A stretch of DNA of 6,739 bases from Candidatus Hydrogenedentes bacterium CG07_land_8_20_14_0_80_42_17 (GTDB taxonomy: Bacteria; UBA8481). The translations under genes and the position numbers were made by a program. Under the pieces are notes generated by a model. It was not told the DNA's origin. It was given only the letters and a program-made list of their open reading frames with translations, and did not search any database. Location: positions 1 to 6,739 of the forward strand of contig PEWQ01000039.1 in assembly GCA_002780065.1 (NCBI GenBank), in the 5' to 3' direction. How positions within the stretch are numbered: position 1 is the first letter of the stretch; each line of letters starts with the position of its first letter. Below, in pieces: positions 1-5,951 of the stretch.

Positions 1-41
1 CAATGGACGCCACGCGTCAATGGACGCCTCGCCTGTGCAAG
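1..41. repeat. 17-bp tandem repeat array, copy A (truncated by window edge)
   Basis: Two units of the 17-bp repeat GCGTCAATGGACGCCTC are visible: a partial one from position 1 and a full one from position 14. The period is exactly 17 bp. In the full unit, GCGTC (14-18) and GACGC (23-27) can pair around the loop AATG. The array ends in GCC-T-GTGCAAG (31-41), nearly the same tail that closes the second array near 2354-2363. The spacer between the hairpin arms of neighbouring units is CAC here and CTC elsewhere. The array runs off the left edge, so its copy number is unknown. Confidence 0.85.
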
Positions 42-89
42 CGACCTTTTGCCAATATGTATTTTTCACAGCTCCGTTGAATTGGGTAT

Positions 90-113
90 TTAATTCCGCA
101 AATTAGGAAATAA
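90..113. promoter_or_regulatory. 24-bp dyad, candidate activator site for the sigma-54 promoter
   Basis: The arms read TTA-N-TTCC and GGAA-N-TAA around an 8-bp centre. Seven of eight positions in each arm are complementary (only the A93/A110 pair fails), and the central AATT is also self-complementary. The dyad centre lies about 95 bp upstream of the start site predicted from the -24/-12 element. That is where enhancer-binding proteins of the NtrC family usually bind. The symmetry and position are seen in the sequence; the protein that binds is inferred. In such AT-rich DNA a chance dyad is possible. Confidence 0.4.
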
Positions 114-170
114 TCTCGCAACTTACAAAAAAATAATCCTCTAACTCTTTTTATTTCAATATTTTATCTA

Positions 171-186
171 TGGCACAAGCTTTGCT
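171..186 (+). promoter_or_regulatory. Sigma-54 (RpoN) -24/-12 promoter
   Basis: TGGCAC-N5-TTGCT matches the established sigma-54 consensus TGGCAC-N5-TTGCW at every fixed position, and the GG and GC elements are exactly 12 bp apart. The predicted transcription start is around 196-198. This leaves a leader of about 34 nt that contains the ribosome binding site AAGGAGG (218-224) of the pilin gene. Sigma-54 control is well known for pilin genes such as pilA. No convincing sigma-70 promoter was found in the same gap. Transcription would need an ATP-dependent enhancer-binding protein, which is not encoded in this window. Confidence 0.8.
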
Positions 187-230
187 TTATTAGAATTGAC
201 GAAGCCCGAAAGGGAATAAGGAGGTTTGCC

Positions 231-989
231 ATGTATAATTTGGTTAGACCGTTTAGAGCAAGAAGAAGTAGTGGCGTTAGTACGGTAGAATACGGGATAA
301 TGATTTCGTTATTGTCCGCAACTTTATGGGCGGTTTTTGCAACTTGGAAGATTTGGGGCTGGGGCGACAGCGATGATTTAGAGAGGCATCTTGGAGAGGG
401 CCAGGCCGAACTTGCTCAATTGATCGATGATACAGCCGCACCTGAAGCTGTTCCTGATCCTACGTGGACTAACGACAATGGGACATTTACAGTTGCTAAT
501 CCGACTGCGACGACTCGAGTCAGTGTCAGATACATGGGCGCAAATGCCGGACTTGCATCTGTTTCAAGTCTTTGGATGCGGATAAGGCATTCCGACGGAA
601 GCGTCGAAGACATTCAGTTGACTGAGAATAATACTGGCGCCGCTAGAGATTTAGTTTCTGACAAAGTATTGGCTGATGGCGATGACATTTCGTTTATGCT
701 TAGAGTCAAACCAAAGCCATGGAGCACTTCTTATTACAATTTCCAGAACTCAAGAGGCAGGCTTACCGGCACCGGCACTAGCGCATATTATGATGTTCCG
801 ACCTCGAATTCAACTCCGCCGGACAATGTGACTACCGTAACGAATTATGCGGCAGGCTCACCAGGAAATTATTTCGGAGTTGATGAATACCATATCGGAT
901 ATGAGGACTTGGCTCTCGATTATAGCGGTTGCGACAGAGACTACAACGATGCGGAATTCAGAGTTGCTTTGACAACTACAGAAGAGTAG
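231..989 (+). CDS. Flp-type (type IVb) prepilin with large DUF4114-like C-terminal domain
   Basis: This is probably an exported, processed pilin or pilin-like surface protein of 252 aa. A short basic leader (RARR at 9-12) ends at Gly15. It is followed by VSTVEYG, so Glu and Tyr are at +5 and +6 after the predicted cleavage, the diagnostic Flp/TadV-processed pattern. A hydrophobic helix covers about residues 22-43. Flp pilins are usually only 50-80 aa, but here about 200 extra residues follow. They look beta-rich, with Thr/Asn/Asp-rich stretches, and end in GYEDL (223-227) and DRDYND (235-240). That is the acidic signature I associate with DUF4114/LruC-type, probably Ca-binding, domains. The start is set by AAGGAGG six bases upstream of the ATG. 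The TPR gene follows after 9 bp in the same operon, and a sigma-54 promoter precedes the gene. The only cysteine is C234. It could be a minor or tip pilin, or an adhesin on a pilin stalk. The prepilin call is firm, the C-terminal domain call moderate. Confidence 0.78.
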   Translation: MYNLVRPFRARRSSGVSTVEYGIMISLLSATLWAVFATWKIWGWGDSDDLERHLGEGQAELAQLIDDTAAPEAVPDPTWTNDNGTFTVANPTATTRVSVRYMGANAGLASVSSLWMRIRHSDGSVEDIQLTENNTGAARDLVSDKVLADGDDISFMLRVKPKPWSTSYYNFQNSRGRLTGTGTSAYYDVPTSNSTPPDNVTTVTNYAAGSPGNYFGVDEYHIGYEDLALDYSGCDRDYNDAEFRVALTTTEE

Positions 990-998
990 AGGCAAAGA

Positions 999-1784
999 AT
1001 GGATAATATAGAGTCAGAAAAAAAAGTGGAAGAAACAGCATTGGAAATTGAAAAGAAAAGCTTATTCGAAGTAGTCATGCGTGGCATAAGACATTACGCA
1101 TGGCTCCTCATTTTATGTTTGATCGTGACGATTGTTATTGGAGGAGCTATTGGGTTTCGTTGGTGGAAGAATAGAGACGAGGAAGCTGTTGTCAGCTATT
1201 GGATAGATGAGGCCAATCATTCTGTGGCAAGGGGCAATTTTGAAGAGGCAAGAATAAGTCTTGAATGGATCAGAAAATTTCATTCTCAAACTTGGCAGAT
1301 GGACAGAGTTCTTTTCGATTTAGGAAGATTGTACATGGATTATTTTGGCAATCTGGATGGAGCACGATTTTATTTTACGAATCAGATGCAGAATCATTGG
1401 TTCAGCCTCTTGACGATTGACTCGTGGAAAAAATTAAAGGAAATAGATTTCTTGAGTGATCGAGGAACAAAATACGAGAAGAAGGTTTGGAAAGAGTTTG
1501 CTTTTGACAGAAGAATAGCACGTGCGGGGCAAAGAGAAAAAGCTTTGATTAAAATGAAGGATTTGGTGGATTCTTATCCTCAGAGTAATGTTGCTCCTAA
1601 TATACTTTTTACAATGGGAGAGATTTCTTTGAAGGATCGGGGTTTGAGATCCGATGCCAGAAAGTATTACGGAATGCTGAAGGCAAGATTTCCGCACAGC
1701 CCGCTTGTTGAGAAGATTCCGCCTTCTGAACTATTAGAACAGCCTGATAAACCTCTCGAATTTCGAGATGGCAAGAGGTCATAG
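999..1784 (+). CDS. Membrane-anchored TPR-repeat protein
   Basis: This 261-aa protein has a charged cytoplasmic N-terminus (1-30), one hydrophobic transmembrane segment (about 34-54), and a soluble domain with TPR-like helix pairs. The clearest pairs are around 75-95 (ARGNFEEA), 103-130 and 172-235, where SYPQS and RFPHSP resemble the turns of TPR_6-type repeats in BamD/YbgF-like proteins. The topology suggests a single-pass inner-membrane protein with a periplasmic TPR scaffold for protein contacts. The ATG has AGAGG six bases upstream, overlapping the pilin stop codon, and the genes are only 9 bp apart. Co-transcription from the sigma-54 promoter is therefore expected. The context suggests a role in export, assembly or anchoring of the neighbouring pilin, but this is inference. 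No named family was recognised and no catalytic motif is visible. Confidence 0.72.
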   Translation: MDNIESEKKVEETALEIEKKSLFEVVMRGIRHYAWLLILCLIVTIVIGGAIGFRWWKNRDEEAVVSYWIDEANHSVARGNFEEARISLEWIRKFHSQTWQMDRVLFDLGRLYMDYFGNLDGARFYFTNQMQNHWFSLLTIDSWKKLKEIDFLSDRGTKYEKKVWKEFAFDRRIARAGQREKALIKMKDLVDSYPQSNVAPNILFTMGEISLKDRGLRSDARKYYGMLKARFPHSPLVEKIPPSELLEQPDKPLEFRDGKRS

Positions 1785-1830
1785 AATTTAATCGCGACAA
1801 AATTAGCCTGTGCACAAATAAAAATATTTC

Positions 1831-1858
1831 TTGCATATTAAAAAAAAAAGTGTAGATT
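1831..1858 (+). promoter_or_regulatory. Possible sigma-70 promoter of the lipoprotein gene
   Basis: TTGCAT (1831-1836) and TAGATT (1853-1858) are 16 bp apart and separated by an A-tract. Each is a partial match to the -35 or -10 consensus. The transcript would have a leader of roughly 45 nt. The gap 1785-1908 shows no terminator hairpin after the TPR gene, so read-through from the upstream operon is also possible. Confidence 0.35.
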
Positions 1859-1894
1859 GCTTCACAATGTTCTCCGAAACATTAGGGGAACCTT

Positions 1895-1904
1895 GGAGGT
1901 GATT
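1895..1904 (+). promoter_or_regulatory. Extended Shine-Dalgarno that fixes the GTG start
   Basis: GGAGGTGATT is complementary over its first eight bases to the canonical 3' end of 16S rRNA (TCACCTCC). It lies a few bases before the GTG at 1909. This supports the rare start codon and suggests efficient translation of the small lipoprotein. Confidence 0.75.
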
Positions 1905-1908
1905 TTTT

Positions 1909-2145
1909 GTGAAGGCATTACGTCAGATGGGACTGGTTATGGTCTGCGGATTGGCCCTTGCGTTCGTCGCATGCGGTTCTTCTCAGCAGCCAGCTCCTCC
2001 GGCAGAAGAGGCACCGGCAGTGGAAACTACGGCACCGGCTCCTGTGGAAGAGGTAGCACCGGCTCCTGAGGCAGGTACCGAGACTTCAGCTGCACCAGCA
2101 GCAGAAGCACCGGCTACTGCGCCAGCTTCGACTCCTGCAAAGTGA
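1909..2145 (+). CDS. Small Pro/Ala-rich lipoprotein
   Basis: The product is 78 aa, translated from GTG. The N-terminus has a typical lipoprotein signal: K2 and R5, a hydrophobic core (about 8-20), then FVA-C with Cys22 as the predicted lipidated residue. Phe at -3 is slightly atypical. The mature part, about 57 residues, is almost entirely Ala, Pro, Glu and Thr, with repeated APA/PAP motifs. At DNA level GCACCGGC recurs four times (2011, 2032, 2056 and 2107). It has no folded-domain signature. Such extended, rigid segments can act as spacers through the periplasm or cell wall, but no specific function can be assigned. It has its own candidate promoter, an unusually good ribosome binding site and a strong terminator 55 bp after the stop, so it may be an abundant single-gene transcript. 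It is GC-richer than its neighbours, mostly through Ala/Pro codons. Confidence 0.75.
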   Translation: MKALRQMGLVMVCGLALAFVACGSSQQPAPPAEEAPAVETTAPAPVEEVAPAPEAGTETSAAPAAEAPATAPASTPAK

Positions 2146-2200
2146 GATTGAAGCCGTAATTTCAAGCAACGCATATTAGCGAAGCAAGAAAAAACGAACA

Positions 2201-2236
2201 AAAATGCCGCTTTTGCGAAAGTGAAAGCGGCATTTT
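2201..2236 (+). terminator. Rho-independent terminator after the lipoprotein gene
   Basis: Arms of 13 nt (2201-2213 and 2224-2236) pair perfectly. The GC-rich core is TGCCGC/GCGGCA, flanked by A and T runs, with a 10-nt loop, and a T-rich tail follows. The symmetric A/T flanks mean it could also stop transcription arriving from the tsaD side. Confidence 0.9.
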
Positions 2237-2262
2237 ATTTATATTTGAGAAAGGGCACATGC

Positions 2263-2348
2263 GCCTCGCGTCAATGGACGCCTCGCGTCAATGGACGCCT
2301 CGCGTCAATGGACGCCTCGCGTCAATGGACGTCTCGCGTCAATGGACG
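2263..2348. repeat. 17-bp tandem hairpin repeat array, copy B (five units)
   Basis: Five TCAATGGACG cores start at 2271, 2288, 2305, 2322 and 2339, exactly 17 bp apart. Each unit contains GCGTC-AATG-GACGC, a 5-bp stem with a 4-base loop, followed by a CTC spacer. The fourth unit has GACGT in the right arm, still pairable as G-U in RNA. The last unit has GACGA and loses one pair. There are no unique spacers between units, so this is a minisatellite rather than a CRISPR array. It lies between the lipoprotein terminator and the 3' end of the convergent tsaD, and ends with the tail GCCGTGCAAG (2354-2363). The same unit occurs at the left edge of the window in the same orientation. Confidence 0.93.
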
Positions 2349-2376
2349 ATCGCGCCGTGCAAGTAATTCATTCCAA

Positions 2377-2401
2377 CGGTAGCCGCAGGCTTTAGCCTGC
2401 G
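2377..2401. repeat. REP-like palindrome
   Basis: GCAGGC-TTTA-GCCTGC (2385-2400) is a perfect 6-bp inverted repeat preceded by GGTAGCC. From memory, this core resembles short palindromic intergenic repeats seen scattered in many environmental bacterial genomes. It lies just past the tsaD stop codon. On the tsaD strand it could fold as a 3' hairpin, but no T-run follows, so it is not a classic intrinsic terminator. Confidence 0.6.
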
Positions 2402-2414
2402 TTTAAATATTGGG

Positions 2415-3425
2415 TTAAACTATTCTGTTCAGCTCTAAAATATTCCATGATGCTTCTGCATTCCATGAATAGCCTTCGTCTTCTCTATGACGCATTACAG
2501 CCGCGGAACCGATCATTGCGGCGTTATCGGTGCAATATTTTTTGTCGGGTATGTGAATATCTATCTTTTTATTATTAGCAAGCTCCTTCATCTTTTCTCT
2601 TAATTTGCGGTTTGCTGCAACTCCTCCGACTACTGCTAATTTTTTACTGCCGGTTTTGTTTAAAGCACTTAATGTTTTTTCTATCAAATTGTCGACAACA
2701 GCTTCTTCAAATGAAGCTGCTAGAATCGAAGAAAGTTCTTTCGATAATTCTGGTTCTTTTGCAATTCGATTTCTTAATGCCGTCTTCAATCCTGAGAAAG
2801 AAAAGTCGTCGGAATGCCGCATAATTTGACCTGATAAAATTTCAGTTTTACCTCCAGCATCTTCAGCGGCCCGCGCGAGAGCCGGTCCGCCGGGATAACC
2901 AAGTTTAAGCATTCGCGCCGCTTTGTCGAAAGCCTCTCCCGCGGCATCGTCGAGTGTTCTAGCAAGCCTTATTATTTTTCCGTCCTCTTCGATATTAAGC
3001 AGTTCGGTATGGCCTCCGGAAACTACAAGAGTCAGAAACGGAGCATTCCAATCCGGCCGCTCCAGAAATATTGCCGCTATATGCCCTTCGATGTGATGGA
3101 TAGGATACAAAGGAATTTTTTTAGAATAAGCGAAACCTTTTGCAAAAGAGACTCCGACTAAAAGACTGCCTATAAGTCCAGGCCCTTTTGTTACAGCAAC
3201 GGATTTTATTTCGGCTCCGGACTCTTCGATGACTTCTTTTACTAATTGAGGAAGAACTTCGAGGTGACGTCTTGAAGCTATTTCAGGAACTACTCCGCCG
3301 AATTTTGAGTGCTCATCGACCTGCGAAAAAATCCGAAGCGAAAGAATTTTATTATTTATATCCAGCACTGCAGTGGAAGTTTCGTCGCAGGAGGTTTCTA
3401 TAGCTAGAACAGGTAGAGGAATCAC
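2415..3425 (-). CDS. tsaD: tRNA N6-adenosine threonylcarbamoyltransferase TsaD
   Basis: TsaD transfers the threonylcarbamoyl group from TC-AMP to A37 of tRNAs that read ANN codons (t6A), in the cytoplasm, together with TsaB and TsaE in bacteria. The protein is 336 aa, the normal family length, and collinear with E. coli TsaD. It has the N-terminal ETSCDET motif, the metal-binding HIEGH pair (H111, H115), VSGGHTEL (134-142), DDAAGEAFDKAA (159-170), SFSGLKTALRNRI (209-221), VVGGVAANRKLR (265-276) and the metal ligand D300 in CTDNAA. All key residues are present. The start is GTG, with ETSCDET at the expected distance; no strong Shine-Dalgarno is visible. The gene lies 13 bp after the ctp stop codon, so it is probably translated from the ctp transcript. 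The other t6A genes are not in the window. Confidence 0.97.
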   Translation of the reverse strand: MIPLPVLAIETSCDETSTAVLDINNKILSLRIFSQVDEHSKFGGVVPEIASRRHLEVLPQLVKEVIEESGAEIKSVAVTKGPGLIGSLLVGVSFAKGFAYSKKIPLYPIHHIEGHIAAIFLERPDWNAPFLTLVVSGGHTELLNIEEDGKIIRLARTLDDAAGEAFDKAARMLKLGYPGGPALARAAEDAGGKTEILSGQIMRHSDDFSFSGLKTALRNRIAKEPELSKELSSILAASFEEAVVDNLIEKTLSALNKTGSKKLAVVGGVAANRKLREKMKELANNKKIDIHIPDKKYCTDNAAMIGSAAVMRHREDEGYSWNAEASWNILELNRIV

Positions 3426-3438
3426 AGCATCGAAAGAA

Positions 3439-4860
3439 TTATTTTCTCGTTGACTCGTGAGCGTCTAACCTCAGAGCCGCTTTCAATAAGTCAATAGCTT
3501 TTGTGAGTTGAGGATCGAGATGCGGAATAAGGTAAATAATATTGTCGTTTCTTCGTTCGAGTTCAGCGACCAGCCGCTTTTCAAGAGTCTCTTTTGACAG
3601 AGCTATTCCCGCGGATTTTACCAAAGAAGCAAGCTTATCGAGATCATCCTGAGTGTAGCTCGTTTTACCTCGAACAAAATCGCGAAGAACATCGGTTTCA
3701 TTGAGTTCTTTGAGTCCTTTGAGATCCGTATCGGAAAATATTGGAATATCGACAAACATACCTGAGTCCGGCTGAAGTCCGATTCCATGTATCGACCGGC
3801 CGCTCGGAGTAAAATAACGCGCGGTGGTGAGAGCGATTTTAGAACCGTCAGGAAGATTCTCGACTGTTTGAACAGAACCTTTGCCGTAGGTTTTAGTTCC
3901 GACTATTATTCCGCGTTTATGGTCTTGAATGCATCCTGCAACTATTTCTGAGGCTGAAGCCGAGTAGCTGTTAACAAGAACCACGAGCGGAAGCCGATTG
4001 ATTTTTATTAATGGATTTGCTTTATAAACTGCGCTTTGCCTTGTATCTCTTGCCATGGTTGAAACTATCGTTCCTGAATCTATGAAACGGTTCGAAACTG
4101 CTATTGCCCCGGAAAGCACACCGCCCGGATCATTTCTCAGATCGAGAATGAGCCCTTTGACGTGAGCGTTACTTATTGCTTCGAGAGCTTCATCGAGCTC
4201 TTCAGCGGTTCGCTCGGAGAATTGAGCGATTCTAATGTAGCCAAGATTTTCTATTGTAGAATATCGAACTGTTTGAACCTTGATTATTTCACGAATCAAT
4301 TTAATTTCGATGGGCTCGGAATAGCCGTAACGTTCGACTGAAATTGCAACAGCGGAGCCAGGCTGTCCTCTCAAAATTGAAACTGCGTCATCGAGCGACA
4401 TTGTGTCCGTCGCTACTCCGTTTATTTTTGCGATAATATCGCCGGCTTCAACTCCACCACGCCACGCCGGAGTTCCTTCTACAGGAGCAATTACCGTCAG
4501 TCTTTCATTTTCTATTCCGATGTGAATCCCGATTCCTCCGAACTCTCCATCTGTTTGAGTCAGAAGCTCACGGGCATCTTTTGGCGGCATATAATGCGTG
4601 TGAGGATCGCCGAGACTTTTTAACATTCCTTCGATAGCGCCTGCGATTAGCGTGTTAGGATCGATTTTTGTTGTATCTGCATATTCGGATTGAACTATGC
4701 GATATGCCTCTGTGAATATATGTAATTCTTTAAGAACTTTGTCGAGTTTTTCAGTCTCCGCTGAATAATAAGTGTGATCAGAAAATTGAAAAACGAGAAG
4801 GAACGAAATTATAACTGTCGAAAATATAAAGCCGAAATTTTTATAAGGATATTTTTTCAT
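3439..4860 (-). CDS. S41 family C-terminal processing protease (Ctp/Tsp-like)
   Basis: This envelope serine protease, which cleaves substrates near their C-termini, is 473 aa. It has an uncleaved signal or membrane anchor (about 9-27) and an N-terminal helical region with the family motif LGDPHTHYM (83-91). A PDZ domain follows (about 105-180, with GIGIHIG and GVEAGDIIAKING). The S41 core has LDLRNDPGG (239-247), the catalytic serine S302 in SASASEI and the catalytic lysine K327 in YGKGSVQ. The 25-residue spacing between them matches characterised Tsp/CtpA enzymes, and Q331 matches the supporting glutamine. The C-terminal 90 residues are helical and charged. It is the first gene of a two-gene operon with tsaD. 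The ATG lacks an obvious Shine-Dalgarno (an ATTCTTCTTT stretch precedes it), so translation may be modest. ctpA or ctpB naming is not justified. Confidence 0.95.
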   Translation of the reverse strand: MKKYPYKNFGFIFSTVIISFLLVFQFSDHTYYSAETEKLDKVLKELHIFTEAYRIVQSEYADTTKIDPNTLIAGAIEGMLKSLGDPHTHYMPPKDARELLTQTDGEFGGIGIHIGIENERLTVIAPVEGTPAWRGGVEAGDIIAKINGVATDTMSLDDAVSILRGQPGSAVAISVERYGYSEPIEIKLIREIIKVQTVRYSTIENLGYIRIAQFSERTAEELDEALEAISNAHVKGLILDLRNDPGGVLSGAIAVSNRFIDSGTIVSTMARDTRQSAVYKANPLIKINRLPLVVLVNSYSASASEIVAGCIQDHKRGIIVGTKTYGKGSVQTVENLPDGSKIALTTARYFTPSGRSIHGIGLQPDSGMFVDIPIFSDTDLKGLKELNETDVLRDFVRGKTSYTQDDLDKLASLVKSAGIALSKETLEKRLVAELERRNDNIIYLIPHLDPQLTKAIDLLKAALRLDAHESTRK

Positions 4861-4982
4861 AAAGAAGAATATAGCATTAATCGTGCCGGAATCACAGCAA
4901 AATAATTATAGAATCAAAATAACATTGATATAGTATTAAAAATTGTGAAGAAGAGATTTAATTTTTACGAGGAAATTAACTT
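4861..4982. promoter_or_regulatory. Divergent AT-rich promoter region between ctp and the glycosyltransferase gene
   Basis: The two operons are divergently transcribed from this 122-bp gap, so it should hold both promoters. On the minus strand an exact TATAAT lies at 4910-4905, about 45 bp before the ctp start, without a good -35 partner. On the plus strand TTGATA (4925-4930) is a possible -35 but has no convincing -10 at normal spacing. GAGGA (4969-4973), nine bases before the GTG at 4983, is a good ribosome binding site. No operator-like dyad was seen. Confidence 0.4.
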
Positions 4983-5951
4983 GTGACTGCAAAAGCAAAT
5001 ACGGTAATTCTCATTCCGATATACAATGATTGGCAAAGCGCCTCGCTTTTGACTTCTAAGATTGAAGTTGAATTGTTAAAGAGCAAATTATCTGCAGATA
5101 TACTTTTTGTTAATGATGATTCATCGGACGAGCCTGTAATTAATTTCGGAGAAGAATTAAATGCAATAAGATGTATTGAAATTCTCAATCTCCGCAGGAA
5201 TTTGGGGCACCAGAGGGCAATTGCGATAGGTTTGACATGGGCTAATGTTAATCATCATGGAGACAACGTTGTAGTTATGGATGGAGACGGCGAAGACAGA
5301 GCTGAAGACATTCCAAAGCTTATGTCAGCTCTAGATGCAAACGGCGGGAAAAAGATTGTTTTTGCGGAGCGCACTCGAAGAACTGAATCTTTATTCTTCA
5401 AATTTTTCTACCAAGTCTATTGCTTTCTTCATTTTACTCTGGCCGGTATCAGAGTCAGAGTTGGAAATTTTAGCGCGATTCCGGCGGCGCATCTCGAACG
5501 GCTTGCAGTTGTTTCGGAACTTTGGAATCATTATGCCGCAGCGGTATTCAAGGCGAAAATTCCATACGAAATGATTCCGCTTGCTAGAGGAAACCGTTTG
5601 GCCGGAAAATCGCGTATGAATTTTTCTTCACTGGTGATTCACGGATTAAGCGCTATTTCCGTGTTTGGCGATGTTGTAGGAATACGATTACTCGGCTCTG
5701 CGGCTCTGTTTGGAATTATTTTTTTCAGCATTTTATTGGCGACTATTACTAAAATAACAGGACAACTTATGCCGTTTTGGATGCCGCTATTATTCGGTTT
5801 GATAGCAATTTTGTTTTTTAACCTATTACTGCTTTGCATCATCTTTGTCTTTATGATTTTGACCGCGCGTCAGTCCGCAACGTTTATTCCAATGCGCGAT
5901 TATTCTTATTATATTCGTTCGTGTGAAAATGTTTTTGGCGAACGGAAATAA
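4983..5951 (+). CDS. Family 2 membrane glycosyltransferase (GtrB/DPM1-like)
   Basis: This is likely a polyprenyl-phosphate glycosyltransferase that moves a sugar from a nucleotide donor to a lipid carrier at the inner membrane. The 322 aa fall into a GT-A catalytic domain (1-225) and two C-terminal transmembrane helices (about 233-256 and 266-294), the usual layout and length for GtrB-type enzymes. Visible motifs are ILIPIYND (9-16), FVNDDSSD (42-49), LRRNLGHQRAIAIGL (70-84), MDGDGED (99-105) in the position of the usual MDADLQDPPE metal-binding motif, and GKSRMNF (208-214) with GLSAI. The second aspartate is kept, but the following QDPP is replaced by EDRAED, so it is a divergent member. The start is GTG with GAGGA nine bases upstream. 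It overlaps the methyltransferase gene by one base. The sugar and lipid substrates cannot be read from the sequence. Confidence 0.88.
   Translation: MTAKANTVILIPIYNDWQSASLLTSKIEVELLKSKLSADILFVNDDSSDEPVINFGEELNAIRCIEILNLRRNLGHQRAIAIGLTWANVNHHGDNVVVMDGDGEDRAEDIPKLMSALDANGGKKIVFAERTRRTESLFFKFFYQVYCFLHFTLAGIRVRVGNFSAIPAAHLERLAVVSELWNHYAAAVFKAKIPYEMIPLARGNRLAGKSRMNFSSLVIHGLSAISVFGDVVGIRLLGSAALFGIIFFSILLATITKITGQLMPFWMPLLFGLIAILFFNLLLLCIIFVFMILTARQSATFIPMRDYSYYIRSCENVFGERK

Noticed and set aside
196-201. TTGACG as a sigma-70 -35 box for the pilin operon
   Set aside because: No -10-like hexamer lies 16-18 bp downstream (that stretch is the ribosome binding site), while the sigma-54 element just upstream fits perfectly.
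1809-1816. Palindrome TGTGCACA after the TPR gene as a terminator or operator
   Set aside because: It is only 8 bp, has no loop and no T-run, and is not repeated elsewhere in the window.
1983-2201. Reverse-strand ORF overlapping the lipoprotein gene
   Set aside because: It is a shadow of the Ala/Pro-rich coding sequence, runs through the terminator, and has no ribosome binding site or recognisable motif.
2263-2348. CRISPR array
   Set aside because: The units are contiguous 17-bp repeats without unique spacers, and no cas genes are in view.
2263-2348. Coding repeat (a repetitive peptide)
   Set aside because: The period of 17 is not a multiple of three, so the reading changes with each unit. 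No start with a ribosome binding site or ORF of meaningful length is present.
3422-3430. Mini-ORF ATG-CTG-TGA overlapping the tsaD GTG start, as a possible reinitiation device
   Set aside because: It is only two codons long, has no Shine-Dalgarno, and is easily expected by chance; ordinary coupling to ctp explains the arrangement.
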